Below are positions 7,806-17,560 of a stretch of 64,000 bases of DNA, in pieces. Positions within the stretch are counted from its first letter, which is position 1. The number at the start of each line of letters is the position of its first letter. The stretch comes from Thalassospira australica (lineage in GTDB: Bacteria; Pseudomonadota; Alphaproteobacteria; Rhodospirillales; Thalassospiraceae): positions 124,001-188,000 of the forward strand of contig NZ_JRJE01000006.1 of NCBI RefSeq assembly GCF_000763295.1, written 5' to 3'. The translations under genes and the position numbers were made by a program. A model generated the notes under the pieces. The model was not told the DNA's origin, searched no databases, and saw only the letters and a program-made list of their open reading frames with translations.

Positions 7806-10800
7806 ATGACGACGGGATCAGATCAACACGGTCACAATGACCTTGCATCGCTTAGCATTCGCCGACCTGTTCTGATCTCGGTCGTTGCGATGCTAATCAT
7901 TTTGGCTGGTCTGGCCGCCATGCTGGGTGTGGAAATTCGCGAACTGCCCAATGTGGATCGCCCGGTCGTCACCGTGACGGCTGATTATGACGGGGCGTCA
8001 CCGGAAACCGTTGATGCGGAAGTAACCGGCATTATTGAAAGTGCTGCGTCGCGAGTCAGTGGCATCAAGGAAATCAGTTCGCAAAGCGAAGAAGCCAATG
8101 CGCGCATTCGCATCGAATTCTATCCCGATATTGAAATCAACGATGCCGCCAGCGACATCCGCGAAGCCATCAGCCGTGCCGAACGCAGTCTGCCTGACGG
8201 GGTTGAAAACATTCAGGTCGTCAAGGCCGATGCCGATGCCAGCGCGATCATGCGCCTTGCCGTCGTCAGCAACAGTCTGACCGAAGAAGAACTTGCCAAC
8301 ATTGTCGATGATCAGATCACCCCGTCCTTGTTGTCTGTGCCCGGAGTGGCAGAGGTCGGGGTCAATGGCGATCGCGAACGGGTTTTACATGTGCGCATCG
8401 ATCCGCTGCGCATGGCAAGTTACGGCCTTTCGGTTCAGGATGTGGCCGATCTGCTTGATACGGCACAGTTCGACATCCCTGCTGGCAGCTTTGATTCTTC
8501 TGACCAGACGCTTTTTGTCCGCGCCGATGCATCGGTTTGGGAAGTCGACAAATTAAATCAGATGCTGGTGCGCGACAGCGTTCTTCTGGGCGATGTTGCC
8601 GATATTTATTACGGGCCTGATGATGCCTCATCCTATGTGCGGTTGAATGGCCGCACCGTGATTGGCCTGAGCATTACCCGTCAGGCACAATCAAATACCA
8701 TCGCCATTTCCAATGGTGTGCGCGCTGCGGTGGACCGCCTTAATGCGCAATATGACGACCTTGATGTTTTCGTGAATTCCGATGATGCGATCTTTATCGA
8801 AGGTGCATTGTGGGAAGTGATCTATAGCCTTGGTCTGGCTGTCCTGATTGTGATCGCCGTTCTGTATCTGTTTTTGCGATCCTTTACCGCGACCCTGATC
8901 CCGACCATTACCATCCCGATTGCGCTGATCGGTACGGTCGCGGCCATCTGGGCGATGGGCTTTTCGATCAATATCCTGACCTTGCTGGCGCTGGTGCTTG
9001 CGACCGGCATGATTGTCGATGATGCAATTGTCGTTCTGGAAAATATCCAGCGCCGCCGTCATCAGGGGCTTGGATCCATGGCGGCTGCGGTTCTTGGGTC
9101 GCGGCAGGTGTTCTTTGCTGTGATCGCAACCACATTGACCCTGATTTCGGTTTTCATTCCGATTTCCTTCCTGCCCAGCACCGCCGGGCGGCTGTTTCGC
9201 GAATTTGGCTTCGTGCTGGCCTTTGCGGTGGCGGTGTCATCCTTTGTCGCGCTTTCGCTTTGCCCGATGCTGGCGTCACGCCTTAAGCATATCGACCCGC
9301 ATGATGGTAAGGTCGAACAAGCCCCCAACATGTTGGAGCGTATCGGTTTCTTCTTTGCCGACATCTATCGTCGCGTTCTCGAAGCAGCCCTTCGCAGTCC
9401 GGTCATTACCGTGATGATTTGTATCGTGTCCGGTGGGCTTGCCTTTGGCGTCTACGCCAGTGTGACACAGGAATTGCTGCCCGACGAAGATCGCGGTCGT
9501 ATTCTGGTATCCATGCGCGGGCCAGATGGCGTGGGTATTGACTATATGGACCGGCAGGTCGAAATGGTCGAAGACATTCTGCGCCCGGTGGTCGATGCTG
9601 GTGATGCCTATAACATCTACACCATCGTTGGCCTGTGGGACCCGAACCGTGCATTGGTGATCGCGCCCCTTAAACCGTGGGAAGAACGAAGCCGTTCTCA
9701 ACAGGAAATCACCGCATCCATTCAGGGGGGGCTGAATGCCATTCCGGGTGTGCAGGCATTCGTCTGGAAACCCAACAGTCTGGGATTGCGTGGTGGCACC
9801 GGCGAGGGGCTTCAATTTGCCCTGACGGGGACAAGCTATCGGACACTGGCGGAAAATGCCCGTGCCGTGCAGCGTGAGCTTGAGGCAAACTATCCCGGTC
9901 TGGTCGGCCTGCGGGTGTCCTATCAGACAACCCAGCCGCAGCTTCTGGTTAATATTGATCGCAAACGTGCCTTTGATCTGGGTATTCCGATCGAAGAACT
10001 CGATACCACCTTGCGTGCCATGATCGAGGGTTATGAAGTCACCGAAATCAATGTCGATGACGAGAATGTCCCGATTAAGCTGCGCAGTGCGCTTGGCAGC
10101 ATCAATGACCCGTCCGATCTTGAAAACCTGTTTGTCACCGGCACCAATGGCCGGGTTCTGCCATTGTCCTCGGTCATCACCCTTAGCGAAGAGGCCGTGG
10201 CATCCGAACTTGAACGTGAAGGCCAGCAACGTGCGGTAACCATTTCGGCCAATCTGGCGCCCGGCTATACACTGGCCGAGGCCGTCGCGGATGTAAACGC
10301 CGTCGGGGATCAGTTGCTGCCGCCTGGTGTGGGTATCCTGTTCCTTGGCGATGCTGCTGCCTTGGGCGAAACGGCAAACGATGTGCAGATTACTTTCCTG
10401 ATTGCGGTCCTTGTTGTTTTGCTGGTTCTGGCTGCTCAGTTCGAAAGTTTTACATCTGCTTTTGTTGTTGTGCTGACCGTGCCGTTTGGCCTGGCGGCGG
10501 CGATTTATGCGCTCGCCCTTAGTGGGACATCGATCAATATCTATAGTCAGATCGGGCTTGTGATGCTGGTGGGGCTGATGGCCAAAAACGGCATTCTGGT
10601 TGTTGAATTTGCCGATCAGCTTCGCGATGCCGGAAAATCCGTGCGCGAAGCCGTGCATGATGCGGCGATGGTGCGTTTGCGCCCGATCATGATGACGATG
10701 ATTTCAACCGTTCTGGGCGGTTTGCCACTTGTCCTTGGCTCCGGCGCTGGCGCCGAGGCGCGGGCCGCGATTGGCTGGGTCGTGTTTGGCGGTCTTGGCT

Positions 10801-10997
10801 TTGCCACGGTCTTTACCTTGTTCCTGACCCCGGCATTGTATCTTTTGCTCGCACCGCTGGTGTCGGCCCGTGCCGATGGGGGTAAAAAACTGCAAAGCCA
10901 ACTCCGTGCCGCAGAAGCCATTCCCGATACCGGCGAACTTCCCGAAGAGGCCATTCATGGTTCGCAAAGCAGTGGTATTGAAGGACATGCGAAATAA
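7806..10997 (+). CDS. RND family efflux transporter permease
   Basis: A 1063-residue inner-membrane proton-driven pump of the AcrB/hydrophobe-amphiphile class. It has the duplicated RND layout: membrane segment 1 near residues 18-40, a large periplasmic loop, membrane segments 2-6, segment 7, a second loop and segments 8-12. The proton relay is intact: a paired Asp in MIVDDAIVVLENI (segment 4) and a Lys in GLMAKNGILVVEF (segment 10). The substrate loop is not diagnostic; such pumps export antibiotics, dyes, detergents or bile salts. It sits between its adaptor and outer-membrane partner, making a complete tripartite system. Confidence 0.95.
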   Translation: MTTGSDQHGHNDLASLSIRRPVLISVVAMLIILAGLAAMLGVEIRELPNVDRPVVTVTADYDGASPETVDAEVTGIIESAASRVSGIKEISSQSEEANARIRIEFYPDIEINDAASDIREAISRAERSLPDGVENIQVVKADADASAIMRLAVVSNSLTEEELANIVDDQITPSLLSVPGVAEVGVNGDRERVLHVRIDPLRMASYGLSVQDVADLLDTAQFDIPAGSFDSSDQTLFVRADASVWEVDKLNQMLVRDSVLLGDVADIYYGPDDASSYVRLNGRTVIGLSITRQAQSNTIAISNGVRAAVDRLNAQYDDLDVFVNSDDAIFIEGALWEVIYSLGLAVLIVIAVLYLFLRSFTATLIPTITIPIALIGTVAAIWAMGFSINILTLLALVLATGMIVDDAIVVLENIQRRRHQGLGSMAAAVLGSRQVFFAVIATTLTLISVFIPISFLPSTAGRLFREFGFVLAFAVAVSSFVALSLCPMLASRLKHIDPHDGKVEQAPNMLERIGFFFADIYRRVLEAALRSPVITVMICIVSGGLAFGVYASVTQELLPDEDRGRILVSMRGPDGVGIDYMDRQVEMVEDILRPVVDAGDAYNIYTIVGLWDPNRALVIAPLKPWEERSRSQQEITASIQGGLNAIPGVQAFVWKPNSLGLRGGTGEGLQFALTGTSYRTLAENARAVQRELEANYPGLVGLRVSYQTTQPQLLVNIDRKRAFDLGIPIEELDTTLRAMIEGYEVTEINVDDENVPIKLRSALGSINDPSDLENLFVTGTNGRVLPLSSVITLSEEAVASELEREGQQRAVTISANLAPGYTLAEAVADVNAVGDQLLPPGVGILFLGDAAALGETANDVQITFLIAVLVVLLVLAAQFESFTSAFVVVLTVPFGLAAAIYALALSGTSINIYSQIGLVMLVGLMAKNGILVVEFADQLRDAGKSVREAVHDAAMVRLRPIMMTMISTVLGGLPLVLGSGAGAEARAAIGWVVFGGLGFATVFTLFLTPALYLLLAPLVSARADGGKKLQSQLRAAEAIPDTGELPEEAIHGSQSSGIEGHAK

Positions 10998-10998
10998 C

Positions 10999-12450
10999 AT
11001 GAAACATCCTCACATTTTCGCAATTTCCGGTTTGGCCCTGATGACCCTGCTTGCAGGGTGCCAATCGGTTGGTCCGAACTACAGCAAGCCAAACTTTGAT
11101 CTGGTCGGGGCCTATACCCCGGAAATACCGGTGATTGCCGCGCAAAAATCCCAACAGGACCGGTGGTGGGAAAGCAGTACCGATCCGGTTTTAAATGGTC
11201 TGATTAATGAAGGCATCGCCAACAATCTTGATCTTCAGATCGCAATCAGCCGCATTCGCGCGGCCGCTGCAACCGCACGCGGTGTTGCCGGGGCCAATGG
11301 CCCGACCGTCGGGGCATCCATTGATGGATCGGCAGAACGTGCGACATCAAGCCGTGCAAGCGGTGACCAGGTAGATGATCTTGGCTTTGGCGCGGGGCTT
11401 GATCTTTCATGGACGGCCGATATCTGGGGCGGGCAGACCCGCGAGGAAGAAGTGGCCGAGGCCGACTATCTGCGTCAGGTTTATCTGCGCGAAGATGTCT
11501 ATCGCACCATGATTGCCGACATCATCGGCAACTATATCGAGTTGCGCGGGGCCCAGCGGCGTTTGGGGTTGTTGCAGGACTCACTTGATCTGCAACGCCA
11601 GACCAGCAACATCGTTCAGGTGCGTTTGCAAACGGGCCTTGGCTCAGAACTTGACCTGTCGCGTGCCCGTGCCGAGGTTGCCGATATCGAAGCTTCCGTT
11701 CCGATCTTGCAGACCCGCATCGACAGATCAATCAACGCCATTTCAATCCTTGTTGGCGCGCAGCCGGGGGCCCATCGGGACCTGTTGCTGGATGTTCAGC
11801 CGTTACCGGAATTTCAAAGCAGCCCGCCGATCGGCATTCCTGCTGATTTGTTGCGCCGCCGGCCAGATGTTCGGGCCGCGGAACTCTCGTTGATTGCCGC
11901 GACGTCGCAAATTGGTGTGGAAACGGCAACACTCTATCCCGAATTGACACTGACGGGCTCTTTGGCGCTTGGCGCGACCGGTTATGGCACAGGGCCGATT
12001 GTGCGCACGGCCATGGCCGCCATTGGCGCATTGATTGACGTAACCCTTTATGATGGGGGCGAACGCCGGGCCAATATCACTGTTGCTGAAGAAGAAGCAG
12101 AACAGGCATTCCTGACCTATCGCCAGACGTTGCTGACAGCGATTGAGGAAGTCGAAAGTGCGATTTACGGCTATGTCGGGGCGATGGGGCAACGTGATTC
12201 CCTGATTGCATCCGTGCAGTATCACCGCGAAGCTTTTGAACAATCGCGCGTGCGCTATGTGCAGGGCTTGTCAGACTTTCTTGATGTGCTGGATTCCCAA
12301 CGCAGCCTGACCATATCGTTGCAATCTTTGGCCGATGCGCAAACCGAACTGGAACTTGAAACCATCAACCTTTATAGCGCAGCCGGACTGAGCGTTGAGG
12401 ATGTTGAACGCTATGCCGATGAGGCAGGCTTGGCTCTTGTGAACGGCTAA
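10999..12450 (+). CDS. RND efflux outer-membrane lipoprotein (NodT family)
   Basis: A 483-residue outer-membrane factor of the TolC/NodT family that forms the exit duct of the pump. The N-terminus is a lipoprotein signal ending in a LLAGC lipobox (Cys at residue 21 from ATG 10999), followed by the family motif VGPNY and two OEP repeats rich in coiled-coil helices; ADIWGG and LLRRRPDVRAAE are characteristic. ATG 10987 is an alternative that overlaps the pump gene by 11 bp; 10999 places the lipobox at the usual distance and leaves one base between genes. The frame is open from 10870 but that part belongs to the pump gene. Confidence 0.92.
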   Translation: MKHPHIFAISGLALMTLLAGCQSVGPNYSKPNFDLVGAYTPEIPVIAAQKSQQDRWWESSTDPVLNGLINEGIANNLDLQIAISRIRAAAATARGVAGANGPTVGASIDGSAERATSSRASGDQVDDLGFGAGLDLSWTADIWGGQTREEEVAEADYLRQVYLREDVYRTMIADIIGNYIELRGAQRRLGLLQDSLDLQRQTSNIVQVRLQTGLGSELDLSRARAEVADIEASVPILQTRIDRSINAISILVGAQPGAHRDLLLDVQPLPEFQSSPPIGIPADLLRRRPDVRAAELSLIAATSQIGVETATLYPELTLTGSLALGATGYGTGPIVRTAMAAIGALIDVTLYDGGERRANITVAEEEAEQAFLTYRQTLLTAIEEVESAIYGYVGAMGQRDSLIASVQYHREAFEQSRVRYVQGLSDFLDVLDSQRSLTISLQSLADAQTELELETINLYSAAGLSVEDVERYADEAGLALVNG

Positions 12451-12545
12451 AGCATTTTACAAAAACACATATATCAGCAAACAGCGGCTTGAGTTTCTGT
12501 TCTGTTCGGCCTAGGTGTTTGGCAGACCAATGCCTTGGGGACGTC

Positions 12546-13157
12546 ATGATCGGTGATCTGTTTGCCAATGAACCACCACGCAATCTTTTGCCGCATGACG
12601 GCGAAGTGTTGCTGCTGCGTGACATCATGGAACCTGATGATGCCGACCGGACCTTTGAACGTCTGAAAGGCACCATTGTCTGGCAACAGGAAACAGCCAA
12701 AATCCACGGCAAGGAAATCCCCGTTCCGCGTTTGACCGCATGGTATGGCGAAGTCGCCTATCGCTATAGCGGGGTTTATCACCCGGCAAGCCCGTTTCCA
12801 TCAGCGGTGGCGCCGTTGCGCAAGTTGGCCGAAGACCTTTCGGGGGCTGAGCTTAACACGGTGTTGCTGAATTACTATCGTGATGGTCGCGACAGCGTTG
12901 CGTGGCATGCCGATGACGAAGAGGTCCTTGGCGAAAACCCGGTGATTGTCAGTCTGACCTTTGGCCAAGAGCGCCGGTTTCATTTCCGCCACAAGACAAC
13001 CGGGGATCGCATCAGCATTGATTTGCCGCATAACTCGGCCCTGATCATGTCGGGTGCGACACAGCATTGCTGGTTGCATCAATTACCCAAAACCGCGCGT
13101 CAGGTCGGGCCGCGCATTAATCTGACATTTCGCAATACCTGCAGGGAAATGCGATAG
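12546..13157 (+). CDS. alkB: AlkB-like alpha-ketoglutarate-dependent dioxygenase
   Basis: A 203-residue Fe(II)/2-oxoglutarate dioxygenase of the ALKBH2/3-like AlkB branch, which removes alkyl lesions from nucleic-acid bases by oxidative demethylation. The iron ligands are H121 and D123 (WHADDE) and H178 (WLHQLP); R190 and R196 in GPRINLTFR fit the 2-oxoglutarate-binding arginines, and the NYYRDGRDSVAWH stretch precedes the HxD motif as in the family. ATG 12546 has GGGGA four bases upstream; the frame opens at 12489 but the added residues do not resemble AlkB. It lies just downstream of the efflux operon and near tag, another alkylation-repair gene. Confidence 0.88.
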   Translation: MIGDLFANEPPRNLLPHDGEVLLLRDIMEPDDADRTFERLKGTIVWQQETAKIHGKEIPVPRLTAWYGEVAYRYSGVYHPASPFPSAVAPLRKLAEDLSGAELNTVLLNYYRDGRDSVAWHADDEEVLGENPVIVSLTFGQERRFHFRHKTTGDRISIDLPHNSALIMSGATQHCWLHQLPKTARQVGPRINLTFRNTCREMR

Positions 13158-13246
13158 GAAACGCATTATTGTCTTCTGGCTGACAGAAGGTCCTTCTGGC
13201 TATAGTGTGGCGAATTGAACATGATGGTTTCAGGGATACGGCACAG

Positions 13247-14299
13247 ATGGCAAAGCGCGTAAAACTTCTGGATGTCGCCAAGGCGGCAGGGGTTTCGCAA
13301 GGCACGGCGTCCAACGCTTTTGGCAAGCCGGACCTCGTGCGCCCGGAAGTGCGCGAACGTATTTTCGAAGCCGCCAAGGAACTTGGCTATCGCGGGCCGC
13401 ATGTGATGGCGCGTATGCTGCGCACCGGCAAGGCAGGCGCGCTTGGCGTGGTGTTTCCCGACAATCTTGAATATGCCTTTAGTGATCCGGTGGCGATTGA
13501 ATTGCTGCGCGGGATCGGGCGCGAATGTGCGCGTCATGGTGTTAATGTCATGATCATTTCCGCTGAAAACCCCAAGCAGGCGATTGCGGCCGTCAACAAT
13601 GCGGCTGTCGATGCCTTTCTGGTGCATTGCTATTCCGACAATAACGACATCATTGCCGCCATTCAGCGCCGCAATCAGCGCCTGATCAGCATTGATACTG
13701 ATATTTCCGGCGCCGTTGGAACCGTGGTGCTTGATGATTTCAATGCGGCGAAAAATGCAGCCCGTCATTTGCTTGATTGCGGGGCGAAAAACTTTGCCAT
13801 TCTGTCGCTTCAGGCGACCGAGCATGACCATTTCGGCCCGATGAACCCCAACCGACTGGGGGCGGCCAGCCACCGTGTCGTGCGTGAACGGATGGCGGGA
13901 TATCACGCCGCACTCAAGGATGCCGGGATTTCTGCTGACGATATCGTGCATATCGAATGCGACAATCAGTCTGCCCACAGTGCCAAGATGACGGCAGAGA
14001 TGCTGGCAAGCCACCCGGAAATTGATGGTATTCTTGCCATGTCCGATGTGATTGCCATCGGTGCGCTTGATGGCGCAAGGGCGACGGGACGCGCTGTTCC
14101 AAACGACCTGAAAGTCATCGGGTTTGATGGCATCGCCGCAGGCGAGCGGACCGACCCGCCCCTTAGTACGATGTATCAGGATACGGTGGAAAAGGGCCGT
14201 CTGGCGGCTGAAATGGCGCTATCTGAAGACGGTGGAAGAACCATCACGCTGGAAACCCGCCTTTTGTTGCGTGGTTCCAGTCAGCTAAGCTCGGCATAG
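13247..14299 (+). CDS. LacI family transcriptional regulator
   Basis: A 350-residue LacI/GalR repressor. The N-terminal helix-turn-helix (KLLDVAKAAGVSQGTASNAF) and hinge helix occupy about residues 4-60, followed by a periplasmic-binding-protein-like ligand domain. The C-terminal signature (DGILAMSDVIAIGALDGARATGRAVPNDLKVIGFDG) is typical. ATG 13247 starts the canonical domain; an in-frame codon at 13205 would add 14 unrelated residues. No sugar operon is adjacent, so its target is elsewhere or is itself. The 3' end overlaps tag by 19 bp in convergent orientation. Confidence 0.9.
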   Translation: MAKRVKLLDVAKAAGVSQGTASNAFGKPDLVRPEVRERIFEAAKELGYRGPHVMARMLRTGKAGALGVVFPDNLEYAFSDPVAIELLRGIGRECARHGVNVMIISAENPKQAIAAVNNAAVDAFLVHCYSDNNDIIAAIQRRNQRLISIDTDISGAVGTVVLDDFNAAKNAARHLLDCGAKNFAILSLQATEHDHFGPMNPNRLGAASHRVVRERMAGYHAALKDAGISADDIVHIECDNQSAHSAKMTAEMLASHPEIDGILAMSDVIAIGALDGARATGRAVPNDLKVIGFDGIAAGERTDPPLSTMYQDTVEKGRLAAEMALSEDGGRTITLETRLLLRGSSQLSSA

Positions 14300-14865
14300 C
14301 GATAACAATCGGTCGTGTGATCCATCACAATCCCGGTGGCTTGTAAGAACGAATAGATGATTGTGGTGCCGACAAATTTCATGCCGCGTTTTTTCAGGTC
14401 CTTGGAAATCCGGTCGCTCAGTTCGGTTGAAACCGGGACGTCGGACATCGTCTTCCAGTGATTGATCACAGACGTTCCGCCAACGAAATCCCAGATATAG
14501 GAATCGAAGCTTCCGAACTCATTCTGGATGGCGATGAATGTTTGCGCATTTTGAATAGACGCCGCGACTTTTAATTTATTTCGAATAATCCCGGGATCGG
14601 CCAGAAGGGCTTCTTTCTTGGCATCATCATAGGCCGCGATCTTTGTGACATCGAAATTGTCATAGGCGGCGCGATATGTGTCGCGCCGGGCCAGAATGGT
14701 CAGCCAGCTTAAACCCGCTTGCGCACCTTCAAGGATCAGCATTTCAAAGAAAAGTCGGTCATCATGCACCGGAACGCCCCATTCCGTGTCGTGATAATCA
14801 ATGTAAAACGGTTTGGCGGCATGGATTTCGGCCCAGCCGCAACGGCAATGGTTGTCGTTATGCAT
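14281..14865 (-). CDS. tag: DNA-3-methyladenine glycosylase I
   Basis: A 194-residue Tag glycosylase, which excises 3-methyladenine from alkylated DNA. The sequence begins with the family zinc-site cysteines and RCGW motif, then YHDTEWGVP, LEGAQAGLSW and the C-terminal HTTDCY, which supplies the remaining zinc ligands. Length matches the family (about 190). GAAGGAG eight bases before ATG 14865 fixes the start; the open frame to 15078 is not coding. Convergent with the LacI-type gene. Confidence 0.93.
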   Translation of the reverse strand: MHNDNHCRCGWAEIHAAKPFYIDYHDTEWGVPVHDDRLFFEMLILEGAQAGLSWLTILARRDTYRAAYDNFDVTKIAAYDDAKKEALLADPGIIRNKLKVAASIQNAQTFIAIQNEFGSFDSYIWDFVGGTSVINHWKTMSDVPVSTELSDRISKDLKKRGMKFVGTTIIYSFLQATGIVMDHTTDCYRYAELS

Positions 14866-15131
14866 GTTGATGGCTCCTTCAAGACGGGGCATTTTGAGCG
14901 GGAAATTTGCCAGGCCGCAAGCAGTAATCAGGCGGGATATGACATCTCCTGACAGTTTCTGGTGATTGGCAGGGTGACAGGGATCACAAAAGAGCGAAAA
15001 CTTGGTGTCAATTGCATCAAAATCAACGCTGTGTGCTTGCGTTACACGGCATTGCCGACTAGGTTTTGCTGCATGCAAATATCTTACCGGGCGCAGACAG
15101 CTTGTCGCCCCGGCGATCGTAAGGAGCGGCG

Positions 15132-15428
15132 ATGCTGGCGATTTTTTGGCTGATTGATACGGTAGTTGGAATCTACATTTTCATGCTGATTGGTTCTGCA
15201 ATCCTGTCATGGCTTGTGGCGTTCAACGTGATCAATACCAGCAACCGGTTTGTCTATATGGTTGGTGATTTCCTGTATCGTGTGACCGAACCGGCCTTGC
15301 GCCCGATCCGGCGAATCATGCCCGATCTTGGCGGCATTGATATTTCGCCGATCATCCTGATTTTGGTGCTGCAATTTGCCAATATGCTGATCCAGACCGA
15401 TGTTCGGATGGCTCTTGTCGGCTATTGA
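15132..15428 (+). CDS. YggT family membrane protein
   Basis: A 98-residue protein with two hydrophobic segments (about 5-30 and 68-92) separated by the YggT signature: [18 protein letters not shown] and GGIDISP. YggT-family proteins are small inner-membrane proteins linked to envelope homeostasis, division-site assembly or osmotic tolerance. A strong AAGGAG lies before the ATG. It is followed on the same strand by a DUF167 gene, a pairing often found in proteobacteria, and then folD. Confidence 0.9.
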   Translation: MLAIFWLIDTVVGIYIFMLIGSAILSWLVAFNVINTSNRFVYMVGDFLYRVTEPALRPIRRIMPDLGGIDISPIILILVLQFANMLIQTDVRMALVGY

Positions 15429-15476
15429 TCGGCTGTTGATGTCTCAATTTGCCTGTTAAACTGTCTCATTCAGACA

Positions 15477-15809
15477 ATGTCTGACCGCATGCCCGTGTTA
15501 CGGTCCGAGCCATCAGGAGTTCGACTGTTTGTCAGGCTGACGCCAAAAGCATCGCGCAACGCGATTGGCGATGTGATGGTTGATGCCAACGGGCAGGAAT
15601 ACCTCAAGGCATCTGTGACGGTCGTGCCTGAAAACGGCAAAGCCAATCAGGCGCTGATAAAACTTTTGGCAAAAGCGGCCAAATGTCCTAAATCCTCGGT
15701 CAGGATCGTATCCGGGCAGACAGATCGCAGTAAAACGCTGCTGATCGACGGAGATCCCGACGCGCTGATGGCGAAATTATCCCAACTCACCGGGCGGACA
15801 GACATATGA
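15477..15809 (+). CDS. DUF167 (YggU) family protein
   Basis: A 110-residue small alpha/beta protein of the DUF167/YggU family of unknown biochemical role. The core signature is [14 protein letters not shown] near residues 19-32 (seen here as [14 protein letters not shown]) and [36 protein letters not shown] in the second half, given here as separate motifs [12 protein letters not shown] and [10 protein letters not shown]. The ribosome-binding site before ATG 15477 is weak; ATG 15489 is possible. Its stop overlaps the folD start by four bases (ATGA), indicating translational coupling. Confidence 0.88.
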   Translation: MSDRMPVLRSEPSGVRLFVRLTPKASRNAIGDVMVDANGQEYLKASVTVVPENGKANQALIKLLAKAAKCPKSSVRIVSGQTDRSKTLLIDGDPDALMAKLSQLTGRTDI

Positions 15810-16705
15810 GTGACGCGAAAATCATCGACGGCAAGGCATTCGCAGCCAACCTGCGCACCGACATCACAGCCGAAGTTTCCAAGCTTAAAGCAGAGCATGG
15901 CGTAACACCGGGACTGGCAGTGATCTTGGTCGGCGAAGACCCGGCCAGTCAGGTCTATGTGCGCAACAAGGGCAAACAGACCCTTGAATGCGGCATGAAT
16001 TCCTATGAGCACAAACTCCCGGCCGACACCAGCGAGGAAGACCTTCTCGCCCTGATCGCCACGCTCAATGCCGATGAAAACGTTCATGGCATCCTGTGTC
16101 AGCTTCCGGTTCCCAAACACATCAACGAGCAGGCCATTCTGGCCGCCATCGACCCGGCCAAGGACGTTGATGGCTTCCACGTTGTCAATGCCGGTGCACT
16201 TGCCACGGGGGGCGAGGGCTTTGCACCCTGCACGCCCTATGGCTGCCTGATGTTGCTCAAAGACACCCTTGGGGATCTGTCGGGCAAACGTGCAGTGGTT
16301 GTCGGGCGTTCGAACATCGTCGGCAAGCCGATGGCGCAGTTGTTGCTCAAGGAAAGCTGCACGGTCACCATCGCCCATTCGCGCACCCGCGACCTTCCCG
16401 AAGAAGTCCGCCGGGCCGATATCGTCGTTGCCGCCGTCGGTCGCCCGAACATGATCACGGGTGACTGGATCGCACCGGGGGCTACTGTGATTGATGTTGG
16501 CATCAACCGGGTTGAGGGCGAAAACGGCAAGATGAAACTGGTCGGCGATGTCGAGTTTGAAACCGCATCGAAGGTTGCCGGTGCCATCACCCCGGTTCCC
16601 GGCGGTGTCGGCCCGATGACCATTGCGTGTTTGCTGAACAACACCCTGATTTCAGCCTGTCGGGCGAATGGTGTTGAAGTGCCGAACCTTGGTTTTGACA
16701 ACTAA
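15806..16705 (+). CDS. folD: Methylenetetrahydrofolate dehydrogenase/cyclohydrolase
   Basis: A 299-residue bifunctional FolD that interconverts 5,10-methylene-, 5,10-methenyl- and 10-formyl-tetrahydrofolate in the cytoplasm with NADP. The catalytic Tyr and Lys are in [10 protein letters not shown], the first signature follows, the Rossmann part holds GRSNIVGKP and the C-terminal signature is [14 protein letters not shown]. Full length. Coupled to the DUF167 gene by a four-base overlap and ended by an intrinsic terminator 21 bases after the stop. Confidence 0.96.
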   Translation: MSDAKIIDGKAFAANLRTDITAEVSKLKAEHGVTPGLAVILVGEDPASQVYVRNKGKQTLECGMNSYEHKLPADTSEEDLLALIATLNADENVHGILCQLPVPKHINEQAILAAIDPAKDVDGFHVVNAGALATGGEGFAPCTPYGCLMLLKDTLGDLSGKRAVVVGRSNIVGKPMAQLLLKESCTVTIAHSRTRDLPEEVRRADIVVAAVGRPNMITGDWIAPGATVIDVGINRVEGENGKMKLVGDVEFETASKVAGAITPVPGGVGPMTIACLLNNTLISACRANGVEVPNLGFDN

Positions 16706-16726
16706 GTTGCAGCCAAATAATCTTAA

Positions 16727-16751
16727 GGCGGTCCATAGGGCCGCCTTTTTT
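16727..16751 (+). terminator. Intrinsic terminator of folD
   Basis: GGCGG-T-CC pairs with GG-CCGCC around an ATAG loop and is followed by six T residues. Its location inside the open frame leading to the next lipoprotein supports the later TTG start of that gene. Confidence 0.8.
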
Positions 16752-16769
16752 ATTTGTGCGGAGAATGCT

Positions 16770-17327
16770 TTGCGTGGGGCTTGTTGTCTTGTTCTTGCCG
16801 TTTTGATGCTGACTGGATGCCAAAGCACGGGGCATCAGCGAGGCAACTTTCAGTACATTGCCTTTGAGCAAGCATGCATCACGTATATCGGTGATGGTGT
16901 CGGTATGGCAGATGCGGTTCGCAAGGCACTGCCGTTTTATACTCCTGATATTGTGCCCGAGTGGCGCGACCATACAATGCGGGGGCCAACTACAATCAAA
17001 ACCCGATGGTATACGATCCCGCATCGAGGTGATCTTGTGCATGCCGAGGATGGCAGTTACTGCAGGATTGGGCAATTCCGTGAAGACGCAATGCAGGTGA
17101 TGGAAACTGTCGCAAACAATGACAGTTATGAGATTATTGAAAATCAAACATCGCCAAACGGCTACCGTCGCATGATCTTACGCCTGACAGAAAAGGATGG
17201 TGTTATCGTCCTGACAGAGGGGTCACATGCCAATTTCCTCCATGTGATGACATCGGAACTTTATATGCGACAGAAGCTCTATAACGACCCTGATATTCCT
17301 ATTCAATCTGTGACACCTAACTCTTGA
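16770..17327 (+). CDS. Unknown lipoprotein, probable TTG start
   Basis: A 185-residue predicted lipoprotein of no family I recognise. TTG 16770 is chosen because GGAG lies seven bases upstream and it gives a short classic lipoprotein signal (about 16 hydrophobic residues, then LTGC with Cys near 17); the open frame reaches 16668 but runs back through the folD terminator and the folD coding end. The mature part is mixed alpha/beta with three further Cys residues, a WYTIPHRGD stretch and a C-terminal HVMTSELYMRQKLY segment. It lies between folD and a decayed SLC13 fragment and may have arrived by insertion. Confidence 0.65.
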   Translation: MRGACCLVLAVLMLTGCQSTGHQRGNFQYIAFEQACITYIGDGVGMADAVRKALPFYTPDIVPEWRDHTMRGPTTIKTRWYTIPHRGDLVHAEDGSYCRIGQFREDAMQVMETVANNDSYEIIENQTSPNGYRRMILRLTEKDGVIVLTEGSHANFLHVMTSELYMRQKLYNDPDIPIQSVTPNS

Positions 17328-17458
17328 AGCGGCCTATTCCACAACAACATTGTTACGCCAACCGAAACGACGATGATTTCAACCGGCAAGACGATGCGCC
17401 AATAGTCGCTGAAGTGGAAGACGCCGGGGTCGAGGATGGGGATGTTGTTTGGCAGGCC
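17327..17458 (-). pseudogene. Remnant of the C-terminus of an SLC13 transporter
   Basis: Read on the minus strand, 44 codons align without gaps to the last 44 residues of the intact SLC13 transporter at 18126-20042. By hand I count 29 identical positions, including DYWR, PxEIIVV, VGV and MLLW. Nothing upstream (beyond 17458 on the minus strand) resembles the transporter, and the reading frame runs seven codons past the normal stop position. This is a 3' fragment of a duplicated or formerly paralogous gene, now broken. Its low, codon-spread divergence suggests it was once expressed as protein. Confidence 0.8.
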
Positions 17459-17560
17459 TATTTTTACTTGTAATCGAAGTAAATGGATTATGGTTAAAGC
17501 ACTGAATTAATGAGGTATTCTGGCGTCGATCCGAGCCGCTTTAAATCTATGAAGGACAGT

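Noticed and set aside
9276-10658. 460-codon open frame antisense to the RND pump gene
   Set aside because: It mirrors the well-supported pump on the other strand; its protein has no family features and the codon bias is that of a shadow frame.
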